DNA of 64,000 bases from Populus alba (taxonomy: Eukaryota > Streptophyta > Magnoliopsida > Malpighiales > Salicaceae): contig NC_133293.1 in assembly GCF_005239225.2 (NCBI RefSeq), forward strand, positions 9,268,333 through 9,332,332, written 5' to 3'. Below the pieces are notes generated by a model. It saw only the letters and a list, made by a program, of their open reading frames with translations. It was not told the DNA's origin and searched no databases. The translations under genes and the position numbers were made by a program. Every line of letters begins with the position of its first letter. Positions within the stretch are counted from its first letter, which is position 1. This document shows positions 37,279-47,786 of the stretch, in pieces.

Positions 37279-37490
37279 GTGCTTGTTTGGTGTTGTGTTT
37301 AAATTTATTTTTTAAAAAATTTTAAATTTTTTTTTGTTTTTATTAAAATTAAGTGTGGTTTGTATTTTTTAGATTGTTTTGATATACTGATATTAAAAAT
37401 AATTTTTAAAAAATAAAAAAATATTATTGGCATGCTTTTCGGTACGAAAAGCTATTTAAAAAGCAACCGCTACTACACTCTCAAACACCC
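37279..37490 (+). repeat. Dispersed ~210-bp repeat, copy 3
   Basis: Starts GTGCTTGTTTGGTGTTGTG and ends CACTCTCAAACACCC. It is collinear with copy 2 (AAGTGTGGTTTGTATTTTTT; GATTGTTTTGATATACTGAT; AAAAAGCAACCGCTACTACA). Confidence 0.75.
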
Positions 37491-40400
37491 TCTAAATCAC
37501 CCTTCAAAAGCACTGCAGCAGTAACTTTTATTTTCAAATATATTTGTTTTAAAAAATGTTAAATTCATATTTTAAGTATTTTTATAATTTCACGAGCTAA
37601 CTCTCTCTTCCATGTAGTGGCAGACTTCTTAATAAATTCTCTTTAATACTAGCTCCAAAATTAAAACCCAGAAAGTCAAGTAAATGAACAAATCTTCTTA
37701 ATCCAAAATTTAAAAAGAACACTGTAGAAGATTCTGCGTGGTAGACAACAAGGGCAAACTGTAGATTAAGCTCATTGACAGGGAATGAATTGTGACACGT
37801 ATTTGTTGTTCATGATCCCCCACTAAAAAAAAGTCAGTACCCACTTCTTTCTTTATTTCAAAACTATGTACGAGAAAAAGTAAAGTATGCTTATATACTT
37901 TATTGAGAATTGTTTTTTAAAAAATAAATATATTAAAAAATATATTATTTTTAATTTTTTTTAAAAAAATTCTGATAATACATATCAAAACAATATAAAA
38001 TTATTAAAAAATTAATTTAAAATAAAAAATAAAAAAAAATAATTTTTTTTAAATACTTCTAAAACATAAAAATGAGCATATCCTCATCTTACTTTTGAAA
38101 AGAAAGATTAAGTAACCAAAACAATTATTTCTTTTAGAGGTAATCTAGCTTGAATAATTTTGAGCGGACAATGATCGAGAATGATGCTTGAAAACGAACG
38201 CGGATCAACATTTTCCACGTCCATTGTACATGGCCTCCAAATTGGTGGCCTTCCATGAACCTTCTTTCATTAGAGTAAATTGAATGTGGTCCTTACATCT
38301 TTAATGATTCTGTAAGTTAATCCTTATAGTTTTGAAAATCATAAATTCATCCTTTTACCAAAATTGATTGTTGATGCCCTTTGAAGCTCCTAAATTAACT
38401 TATTTTTCACTCTTTTTCTATAGATTAAAGAATCTAACTATAAACGAAGAATAACTCTTAGGAATAAATTAAATTACAAACAATTATGAGAATACAAGGA
38501 TTCGATATTGTATTTTGAAACCAAATGGATAGCTAATTATTTTACTAAAAACACAGGGATTGATTTATAATTTAGTCCTTTTTCATTAATTTCATGAAGA
38601 TATAATGATTCTTAAAATGTTCTTGAATACCTCCAATATAAAAGTGTCAAAACTATCAAAATATCCAACAAAACTTTTAATTGGTGTCTTTTCTGTCCAG
38701 ATACGTGACAAACACACACTTAAAATATTCTCGTCACAGTTAATGGTAGAGCATTGCTTTCTTTCCAATCCAATCTAATCCACGGTAAAGAGAACAATAA
38801 TAAACAGGCAGACTTAAGACAGAATCGTACAGTTGAAAGGACTTTGAGACACATTCTTCTCTCCTAACCCCCACAATTTCGTCAACTGATTGCCCAGTCG
38901 GGTTTGTTGCTTTTGACTTTTTGGACGAATTTTGTTTTGGGATGTTGTAATCTAAATTTGAACCCATATGCTTTTATTTTAATTTTTAAAAAGGGTTAAA
39001 TTAGGAATTAAAAGATCAATGACTAATTTTAATTGAAAGTGATTTGTCAACTTGTGAAAAAATTAGAAATTATAATATATTTTTGTTATTACCTTCTAAT
39101 CTCCAATTTGAAAAAATAATTATAATATCTTAATTATTTATTTTTAAATTTGATTTTAAACTCTAATCAAGTTTATATTTCAAAAAAGATGATGAGTTGT
39201 TTTGGACTTTAAATTTCATAGGCTCTAAAACTTTATATTATAAATAAATATTAGTGTATAGAAAATGAACAAGGGGAGCATATCAAAATCTTTATATTGA
39301 GAGGAGATAAAAAAAAAAAAAAAAATTACTGTGAGAATAGACTTAAAAGACCAAAAAAAAAAAAAACCCCAAAGCATAAAGCTAGAACTCCCACGTAGAA
39401 CCGAAAAATCTTCCATAGATGATACAACAAAAAACACGCCCCTTTTCTCTTTCATTTTCTTTCTTTTATCATTATCTCTTTAAAAACAAAAAAAGAAAAA
39501 ATCATCACCAACTGCCAACCACCCACCATACTAACAGCTCCATTAATTCCAGTACACCAACACCAACACACATATGGTAGATCCAACTCTTCCTTTCAAT
39601 TATTGGCAAGACTCACAACAATTGTTTACATCTCCTTCTCCAAAACTGAAGCTTCCATTGACAATAAACTCACATTGCTCTCTCTGTCTCTCTCTCTCTC
39701 CCTCTCTCTCCTCTCTCCGTCACAAACCCAATAAAACCATCAACAGTCCTTAAACACCACCGCTTATGACGGACCCATCATCATGTTATACCCGTAACCT
39801 TTCTCTCACATCAACACCTTTCTTCACTTAATTGTTTCAGCCAAACTAGCCTTTAAAATAGTCAACCTACACTAGCATCGTGAGTCACACTAACCCTTAA
39901 CAAGCACCGTGAGTCACGCGACCAATAACTCTTTTTACTCTAGCTCGTATGCCACTATCTTTTCCTCTCAGAACGACAACAAATTTGTGAAGATAGGAGG
40001 GGGTTAGATTGATTTTGCTATGTGAATTTTTCTGATTTTTTCAAGTAATATTGATTCTCACCGTAGGCACAAACACGAAAAGGAAAGGGAGCTACCTAAT
40101 CTATTGCACTACCTTCGATCTAGGACTCTAGAGCATCATTCCACGCACCGTCATATGTGGTGGCATGTGACAAACACACACCATGGGAAACCCACTATTA
40201 CTACATCTTCTGATTTCATTTTGACAGTCTCATCCTATTTAGCAACACCATTGACGGTTGATTTATAGTTGAGTATTTTTTAGGATTGTAAAAGTAGGTG
40301 TGTGAGTATATTAGTAAAATTTCTACTCACACACTTACAATACAATTTGCATCATTGTTAAGTCCTAAAAAATATATGAGAAATGCATTTGCATTAACTT

Positions 40401-40689
40401 GTGATTTCTTAGCATAAAAATAGCTTAAAAATATTTTTACAGGTTTTAGTATTTTTATAATTTTTTTGTTTTATTACTTTTTGATAAAAAAAAAAAATTT
40501 GTTTGCATATAGACTTTATAACAAGTTTATAAAACTCATTACAACTTGGCCTAAATAAAATAGTTCAATAGGCTTACATACAAAATACCAAAAACTCATT
40601 ACTTTAAAAGGATCCAAAGCCTACTTTTGTCGTTCTTGCGAGTCTAGGGACCATTTTAAAACTCAATCTAAAAGTGTTTAAGGTATGTA
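37491..40689. other. AT-rich intergenic DNA with a CT/CA-rich segment
   Basis: 37900-38060 is another diverged AT-rich repeat piece. 39440-39960 is rich in CT and CCA/ACC phrases, with a (TC)n run at 39678-39718. It may be the LTR side of the inverted element that follows. No protein is recognised. Confidence 0.4.
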
Positions 40690-41030
40690 GATTCACGAGG
40701 AGTATCAATCATAATATTTACTAACACTAGTGTTAGAAATATCAACTTTGGTTTTTATTAATGCCAGAGTAAAAAATATTAATTCCAATAATTACCGATG
40801 ATAGAATCAGAAATATTATAGACAAATCATTGATAACATAACACAACAACTCATAACAATTGAAGACAAAACTAACAATGTAGTTTGCCTAAGGTAAGAC
40901 ACTTTAGGGGTGATAATATCTTTCATTTAGCATAATCAGTCCATTGACATAATATCTCTGAAGATCAGTTAGGGTTTCTAGTCATCATAATACTAGGTGG
41001 GGACTCCTTAAATAAGACATTTTGCTATTT
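40690..41030 (-). repeat. Inverted relative of the internal block at 29815-30150
   Basis: The reverse complement gives TTTAAGGAGTCCCCACCTAG, GACTAGAAACCCTAACTG, AAAGTGTCTTACCTTAGGC and spaced ATCATCGGTAATTATTGGAA/CTCTGGCATTAATAAA phrases, in the same order as at 29815-30150. It is a second, independently decayed member of that element family on the other strand. Confidence 0.65.
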
Positions 41031-42643
41031 TTTTTTTCTTGCTTTTACTATTTTAGATGCATTCATACTTCTATCACCATGCATCACTTTTGAGCACACA
41101 CTCTAAACTTTAGGATAATTAAGGAAGTAACGATACCTCAATGACTTTAGCATATGCAAGACTTGTGAAACCATCCAACTCTCGTTTGATTGTTTGTTTG
41201 GAAGTGGTTGGTTTGCTGATTTGATATTATTCGGGGCCTCTATCTTCACACTTCTTATATGCCTTATATCAACCTTTCAAATACGATCATTGAGCATGTG
41301 AGAAACCTTTTTAAACTAGATAATAACCTACCCCTTGATGTACTAAATGACTAGAACTTACCTATTAAGTTGTACCCTGTGGTAAGCCCAACATATGACA
41401 TCTTGAATTCCAAGACTATCAGGTGATAAATGGCCTCCGCATAGGAATTTTACAAGAATCTAAGTTATTACAGTTGACAAAAAGGAATTGTCTTGAATTG
41501 CAAGCCAAAGGGCTATTAAAAGCTTGAACTTAGACAAGACTAGACAAATACCCTCTAGTTGGTATGGTAATGATATTAGGTTCCTAAAATTCATAGATAA
41601 CGACTATTGTCACCCCATGAAGGGCAAGTCCATATTTAATATGTATTTTTCTTATTGATAACATCACCACTTTTACATCTTATATTTACCTTATATAATT
41701 GCATGATTTTCATTTAACAAGTTGACATATAGGTCCCCCATTAAGTTGCACCTCTAGCACTCGCTTAAGAAGAATACAAATGGAGAACAAAGAGAGAGCC
41801 TAGTTGGAAGCCCAACATTATAAAAGTAGGTTAGAAAGTCTTAAAGAAGATGTCACAAGGTCTTTTAGTCTACTTGAATAGGCCTTGAGATCTAGATTCG
41901 GAGAAGCAACATCTACACAGCCTGTACCCGTGCTCGATCCTCGCTACAATCCATAAAATCTGTGATCAAATAAAGTGTTATTTGAATCTAAATAGGCTAC
42001 ATATTTCCAATTTATTTATTCAATATATCTTATAAGGATGCTGCCTACCATTGTCTTGATAATGAAGGAATCTTAAAAGGACAAGGTTATCACATTCACG
42101 TCAATATTCTCTTATTCAAAGTTTATAAAGTTGATGTTAGGTGATAAAAGACCTAACAACCACAAAATAGTTCATTTTAGTGGTATTTAGGGATTCTCTG
42201 TTGACAAAGTCAGTGATTTTTGTCATAACCCAATTTTGAATTCCCTAGAACTATCCTTTTCTTTTAATACAAAAATTAAAGAAAAGGTTGCAAAATAAAA
42301 ACAAATCTAGGAAGACAAGTGGCTTGATTAGCAAGAACATGCTAATGAATTTGAAAAAAAGAAAGAAAATTTGATGGTTGATAGGGGTTGAATTGAACAA
42401 ATTAGAAACCAATGACCAATGTTTTTTTAAAAAAACACAAATTAAGATAGAATAAATTTTAAATTCTAAGAACAAGAGTGTTTGTTCTTAACTGTGTATG
42501 ATAAATGCTCTAAGAATAAGAGTATGGATACTTAGAGAGTAGAAAAAATATGAACTCTTTACTTGAGTGGTTTAGATGGTAAATATAGCTTCTGAACTCT
42601 ATCATGTTCTTGAATAGAGAGGTTGGAACGTCATCTCCTCTTG
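41031..42643. other. Interior of the inverted element or intergenic DNA
   Basis: Less AT-rich than its flanks, without a recognisable polyprotein domain in any frame. Probably the decayed interior of the minus-strand element. Confidence 0.35.
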
Positions 42644-42755
42644 ATAGTATTAACAAGAGATAAATACCCCGTATATAATATTAATAAGGGATATATATAT
42701 CCCTTACATAATATCAATATAGAATAAATATCTCTTATATAATATTAATATTAAT
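42644..42755. repeat. Three to four tandem ~32-bp units
   Basis: Units of the form ATATTAATAAGGGATA(A/T)AT followed by ATCCCTTATATA are repeated, with partial internal palindromy (GGGATA/TATCCC). Confidence 0.7.
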
Positions 42756-42884
42756 GGAAATAAGGTAGACCATTAGAAGGCTTTTAGGCACATAGGGATA
42801 TAAAAAGATGATTATTATTGATATTTAACATTTCATGTTAAAAGATATAAGAATAAATAAATAAATCTTCGTGAACCAATACGG

Positions 42885-43215
42885 GGAAACCCAAGGATGA
42901 TATAGGTCTGACAACTTACTAGACCCATATATATTTGAGTTCTACGCGTAGCTGAACCCAATGATGTTATGTTTAATATCTCTTTATACCCATATGCACT
43001 AAGACTTAACGTGTAGCTGAATTCAAGGGTGCTTGGTTTGACACCTTACCAAGCCCACATGTATGTGGGCTCAACACGTAGCTAAACTTAAAGATGTTAG
43101 GTTTAACATATCATCAGATTCATATATATTTGGATTTAACGTGTAGCTCATCCCAAAGGTGTTGAATATAAAAGCAAGTCATGCCCATATAATTTTGGCT
43201 TTACATTCTACCAAG
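42885..43215 (-). repeat. ~62-bp tandem units of the related LTR, inverted
   Basis: About five diverged units of the form AACGTGTAGCTGAACCCAAG followed by GTGTTAGGTTTGACA. Its reverse complement contains ATATATGGGTCTAGTAAGTT followed by GTCAGACC. This matches the right LTR at 31190-31914 (TATATGGATTTGGTAAGTTGTCAGACC, split here for length). Confidence 0.6.
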
Positions 43216-44078
43216 TTTAGATTAATAAGTTATACACACACTCAGATACATCGTTTCTTTTAAAAAAAATTACGAACAAACTTTTCATATTAAATTTCTA
43301 CTCAAGCTTAGGTGTCAAATTGTTAATGGTATATGTGTCAATTTGATAGTGTAGTGACTAATATATGATCTAGAAAGTAACAGTAACATGTATTTTTGTG
43401 AAATGTTTGTTTGTACAATATTAATTTACTTTAATTATATCAATTTTAAAACATTGTCAATTATGATACGTGATTTAATTTAAATAGAAGAAATACTGAA
43501 TGATATGCACTTCTAAAGCACCGAGTTATTTTGTAAGTACACGTAATACCTTTGGTTGATTTCCTCTCCTCCGATTAGAACACCTGCTTCAATTATTAGT
43601 TTTATATAAATGTTTCACAATATCTGACAAGGTTTCTTCTGCCACTCACTCGTTTGTGACGAAGAATGAGGTTCAAAGAAGCATCCATGTAATTTTTTTT
43701 TTTAATTTTGATAAAAAATAGGTTATAGGCTGCAAGAACCCGAAAAAACGTAGCATATATAATTAAGGTAGGAAAGCAAATCAAGCTTGAAGTATTTACG
43801 TGTCCGGTTTGTTTAGAGAATCTAAATTTTTTTATGAATCTTTCATTCTTCTCCAAAATAATTCTCATGTTTAATCCCAAAAATGTCACCTTTTTCAAGT
43901 GTTATGAAATTGAAATTTGATTAATATTATGATTAATGTATCTTCATTATTTACAATATTATGACAAAAATCTCCTCAAGTCAATCTATTATCACTATTA
44001 TTATTGTTGTAGTACATAACTTAATATAAAAAAAATAACAAAAATTCTAAAATTAAATAAGGAAATATATCTTTATTT
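43216..44078. other. AT-rich intergenic DNA
   Basis: Nothing recognised; a minus-strand ORF of 98 codons at 43602-43898 is Lys/Phe/Ile-rich and matches no family. Confidence 0.4.
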
Positions 44079-44367
44079 TGTCAAAGAATCATCTTAATCC
44101 AATAGGTTAAGCTGTTAGGTGAGGTCCAGGATATAATTTATATTATTCTCTAACACACTTCCTCAAGTGAAAGCCTTTTGGGCTTAAAACTTGTACATGC
44201 TCACATTATATTGTGTTTATTTTTTATCAAATAAATATGGATGGTGAAATTCGAACTCGTGACCACTTGGTCATCAAGGCTCTGATACCAGTCAAAGAAT
44301 CATCTCAACCCAATAGTTTAAGCTATTAGGTGAGGTCCTAAAATTTGATTTATATTATTCTATAACT
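44079..44367 (-). mobile_element. TRIM, copy B, 289 bp, with 5-bp target-site duplication
   Basis: The minus-strand order is as follows. A terminal repeat (44291-44367) ending GATTCTTTGAC is followed directly by TGGTATCAGAGC (44279-44290), an exact initiator-Met-tRNA primer-binding site. Then come CACGAGTTCGAATTTCACC, a ~110-bp middle, the purine-rich CACTTGAGGAAGTG and a second terminal repeat (44079-44155) beginning TGTTAGAGAATAATATAAAT. It is flanked by TATTT on both sides (44074-44078 and 44368-44372). No ORF is present. Confidence 0.88.
44279..44290 (-). promoter_or_regulatory. Primer-binding site of TRIM B (TGGTATCAGAGC)
   Basis: A 12-base exact match to the well-known plant retroelement primer-binding site for initiator methionine tRNA, positioned immediately inside the terminal repeat. 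Confidence 0.88.
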
Positions 44368-44504
44368 TATTTCTTTATGGTTTTATAATATCACAATAAA
44401 AATAAAACTTGTTCAAATACATCTGAAAATTTTACTTTAAAAAAATAACGTAAAAGAAAAGCAAAGTCATGTTGAAAGCTTTTATAGAGTTTTTTTTTTT
44501 TTTT

Positions 44505-44705
44505 TTGTTATCGTAGTAGCTATTGTTTTTCAAAGTACTTTTAGTTTGGAAATGTATTGAAATAAATTTTTTTTTTATTTTTTAAAATTTATTTTAATAT
44601 CGACATGTCAAAACAATCTAAAATTAATAAAAAAATAATTTAAAGTAAAAAAATAATAATTTATTTTCAAATTAAAATACTTTTAAAAATTCAAAACATA
44701 TTATA
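44505..44705 (-). repeat. Dispersed ~210-bp repeat, diverged copy
   Basis: GTTATCGTAGTAGCTATTGTTTTTCAAAG matches the GTGGTAGCGGTTGCTTTTCAAA end of the family only loosely. TTTAATATCGACATGTCAAAACAATC also fits. The phrases are quoted in parts because the copy is heavily diverged. Confidence 0.5.
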
Positions 44706-45192
44706 TTTTTGACATTTTAGACTTTCTTATTCAAATACTCGTTTTGAATGTGAATAATATAACTTACTCTAGGGACACGAAGCAAGAAACATAATTGAGG
44801 TTGTGTAAGAGCATGTTTGACACAATTTTTGAATTATGATTTTTAAATATAATTTAAAAAATTATTTTTTCATAGATAATTTAAAATAAAAATATTTTTT
44901 TTTAAAAGAGATTGTTATATAAGTTAGAATTTATAATTTAAAAGTTCAAAATTCCAAAAAGTGAAATCTTAACTCAATTTTACAGAATGTAATGTTAAAG
45001 TTAAGAATTATTTTTAACAGATCATACTCATAATTTGTACTCAAATAAAATATTAAAAAAGTTAAATTGATCTATAAAAACTACAACAAACATAACCTAA
45101 ATCAAGTAACGGCAGAAAAACTACACTTGGTCCATGTGCTCTGCTACACGGACAGAGATGTTACATGCTCGGCGAAGGTGGTGGAGGGGTCC
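44706..45192. other. AT-rich intergenic DNA
   Basis: 44810-45050 contains the phrases AAAAGTTCAAAATTCCAAAAAG and TTAACTCAATTTTACAGAATG, typical of AT-rich repeats. No gene is seen. Confidence 0.4.
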
Positions 45193-45456
45193 TCTGCACA
45201 AATGCACATGCCCTTTTCCAAATGTGTCACATGCATGGCAATACACCCCACGTGTCAAAAGCACAAGAGTCATATCCTTGGCTTTCTCGGACATTTAAGG
45301 GGTAGCCTAGATGCTTTCTTGCTTGCTATGGAATATTGCGAGCGAATTTACTACAGAGTAAAAAATAAAGGAAAGGCTACAGTCTACACGCCATGGCACA
45401 TGGCTCACGTGGTGTACGAACAGTTCATGATGGTCAATCCTCAGCCACTGGATTAA
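45193..45456 (+). CDS. Doubtful ORF in a GC-richer patch
   Basis: The frame is open from 45067 to a stop at 45454-45456. It has no ATG until about position 45200, so any protein would be shorter than 90 residues. The text (KCVTCMAIHPTCQKHKSHIL) is Cys/His-rich but matches no family I know. The same stretch carries several ACGTG elements and may be regulatory or repeat-derived instead. Confidence 0.12.
   Translation, partial: SAQMHMPFSKCVTCMAIHPTCQKHKSHILGFLGHLRGSLDAFLLAMEYCERIYYRVKNKGKATVYTPWHMAHVVYEQFMMVNPQPLD
45240..45412. promoter_or_regulatory. G-box/ABRE-type ACGTG motifs
   Basis: CCCCACGTGTC lies at 45246-45256 and CTCACGTGG at 45404-45412. Both have the ACGT core bound by plant bZIP/bHLH factors. 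They sit in a GC-richer patch without an adjacent supported gene, so function is unproven. Confidence 0.3.
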
Positions 45457-46185
45457 TAGCGACCGGTAATCATGGCCTCACATCATTTTAGTTTAGGGGG
45501 GTAAAATTAGAAAATCTTTTTATTGAAAGATAAAATTTATAATTTATCGAAGAAGAGAGCTAAAAAAATAATAATTATTTGTCCTAATTCCGCACCTGCG
45601 CGTGGGCCGTGTTTATATTGTGACGCTCTGTGGCCGCCTGTGTTTAGAGAATCTTGTGGCGTTTTGAACTAGCCCAGGCTCAATGCCCTGAAAAGGTCAA
45701 AGAGGGTATATAAAAAATGAATTCTTTCTCTCTAGATCAGGGTTAGAGTGTGCTCGGATGATTTCTTAAACACTTGGGTCTAGCCCAGGCCTACATACAG
45801 CCCAGAACAGGATGCGAATAGAGGACTGCAAATTGCTGGAAATCTTACTGTCACAGTTTTGAATTTCGGGTTTCTATCAAGAGATCATATCGATACAATG
45901 AAAATAACTATGGATTTATCTAAAAAGATTTCGGGATTTTATTTATAAAAGGAAAGTCTCTTAATTGTACAGTTTCTTTTCATTGCCTTATATGTGGCTA
46001 GCTAGGTAAACAATGAATCCCATGCCTACAATAAGATTGGAAACTACAGGGAGAGAGAGAGCTAGCTCATGGAGAAAAATTAATATCCTTGGGCTTCTAT
46101 TTACAAAATTACTTGCATGGTTAAGCATCCTATAAATGGGGCAATGCACCATGCGCTTCCTTCGTTGGTTGTCACATTCACATCC
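45457..46185. other. Intergenic DNA before the CACTA element
   Basis: A TATA-like GGGTATATAAAAAATG lies at 45704-45719 with no recognisable downstream protein. Repeated CTAGCCCAGGC phrases occur at 45670 and 45781, about 110 bp apart. Confidence 0.4.
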
Positions 46186-46188
46186 AAA

Positions 46189-46890
46189 CACTACCAGAAA
46201 ATCAATAAATACAAACGGAAATACCGAAGGAATATTTCTGTCGGTAAATTTCCGAGGGATTTTACCAACGGAAATATTTCCGAGGGATTTTACCGACGGA
46301 AAGATTCCCTCGGTATATACCGAGGGAATTACCGTGGGAAAAAAAATTAAAAAAAAAAGAAGATGACGTGTCAGTTTTTTACCAACGGATTTACCGACGG
46401 AAAAATTCCGTCGGTAATTCCGTCGGTAAATCCATTGGTAAACTGTGAATACTGTTCATCATGTCAATTACAAAGGGAATTACCGACGAAAAAATTCCGT
46501 CGGTATTTTGCAGAGAGCTCCAGAACTGTTCATCTTCTAATTGCACTGTTAATTGTTTTACTTTATGGACAAAATCACCGACGGATTGAAAATACATCGG
46601 CGTTTTTTGGTGGTTTTCTGAAAAAATTCAATTGATTTAAAAATTTCATTTAAATATTACAGATGGAATCACCAACGGATTGAAAAATCATTGGTAATTT
46701 TTGGCGGTTTCTGAAAAGTTTTTACGAAATTGAAAATTTAAATTAAATATTACTGACGGAATTACCGACGGAATAATTAAAAAATATTAATATTCAATTA
46801 TCCGTCGGTAAAGCGCCCCAATAAAAAACCTCAATCCGCTTATTTCACAAGAGACAGACTCATTATTTCTTTTTCTTCTACTACTACTTC

Positions 46891-46922
<32 letters not shown>

Positions 46923-46929
46923 CTACTTC

Positions 46930-46961
<32 letters not shown>

Positions 46962-47783
46962 CACTATATGTAAAAAACATCAATATCTATTTCTTTCTCT
47001 TCTTTTCTCTCCTCATCTCCTTCTCTTTTCCTCCATGCTCAGGTATGTCTTCTTCTTCTTTCTTTTTTTATCCTCTTAGTTTTTTTTAATTAATATTCTT
47101 CACGAATTTTTTTTTCCTTAGCTTTACTTGCAAGTATATTAAGGTAAGATCTTTCTTTTTTCTTATTTTTTCATGATTTTTCACTATATTTGTTTTTTAT
47201 TTAATTTTAATTGATTTTGTTCTTAATAATTATATAAATGTTGTTGTGAGATTTTTTTTTCTTCATATGAGATCAATTTTTAGTTGATTTATTTATAGGA
47301 TTTTTAAATTTTTAGCAATTGCAACTTCATTTTTTTCATATGAATTTTTTTAGTTGAATTAATTTTTTTGTTTTATTTATTTGTTGTAAATTTGTTTGAG
47401 TTGATTTTCTTATTCTTTTTTCCAAGCATTTTGAGTATATATTATACAATGTTGATTTATGTTAATTTAATTATTTTATAATTTTATAAAATGAATTTTT
47501 TATTTAAATGTTTTTAAATAATTACTGACGGATTTACCGACGGAAATTTCCGTTGGTAAATCCGTCGGTAATAAAAAAAATTTACCGACGTGTCTGTTCC
47601 GCCAGTAAATCCGTCGGTAATTAATTTACCGATGGAATTACCGATGGGCAAAAAATTACCGACAAAAGATTCACCGACGGAAATTATCCGTAGGTGATTT
47701 CGTCGGTAAATTAATTACCGATGGAATATGTGTCTTACGCCGACGGAAAAATTCCGTCGGTAAAACTGTTGAATCTTGTAGTG
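46189..47783. mobile_element. Non-autonomous CACTA (En/Spm) transposon, 1595 bp, with AAA target-site duplication
   Basis: The left end is CACTACCAGAAAATCAA; the right end reads TTGAATCTTGTAGTG, i.e. CACTACAAGATTCAA on the minus strand. The flanks are AAA at 46186-46188 and 47784-47786, the 3-bp duplication expected of CACTA elements. Subterminal zones (46220-46520, 46660-46810 and 47520-47765) carry about two dozen copies of TACCGACGGAA / TTCCGTCGGTA in both orientations, the usual binding-site-like repeats of this superfamily. The middle holds a (TTC)n tract and AT-rich sequence. No transposase frame is seen. Confidence 0.93.
46874..46966. repeat. (TTC)n / (TAC)(TTC)n microsatellite inside the CACTA element
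   Basis: A long run of CTT/TTC triplets interrupted by CTA, directly visible. Confidence 0.92.
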
Positions 47784-47786
47784 AAA

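Noticed and set aside
43602..43898. Minus-strand 98-codon ORF
   Set aside because: Lys/Phe/Ile-rich, crosses a poly-A/T run and has no recognisable domain.
44279..44340. Possible tRNA gene (TGGTATCAGAGC...GAGTTCGAATTTCACC)
   Set aside because: No cloverleaf can be laid out. The first 12 bases are the primer-binding site of a TRIM.
46117..46635. Four ORFs of 68-90 codons
   Set aside because: They are translations of TACCGACGGAA repeats at the left end of the CACTA element.
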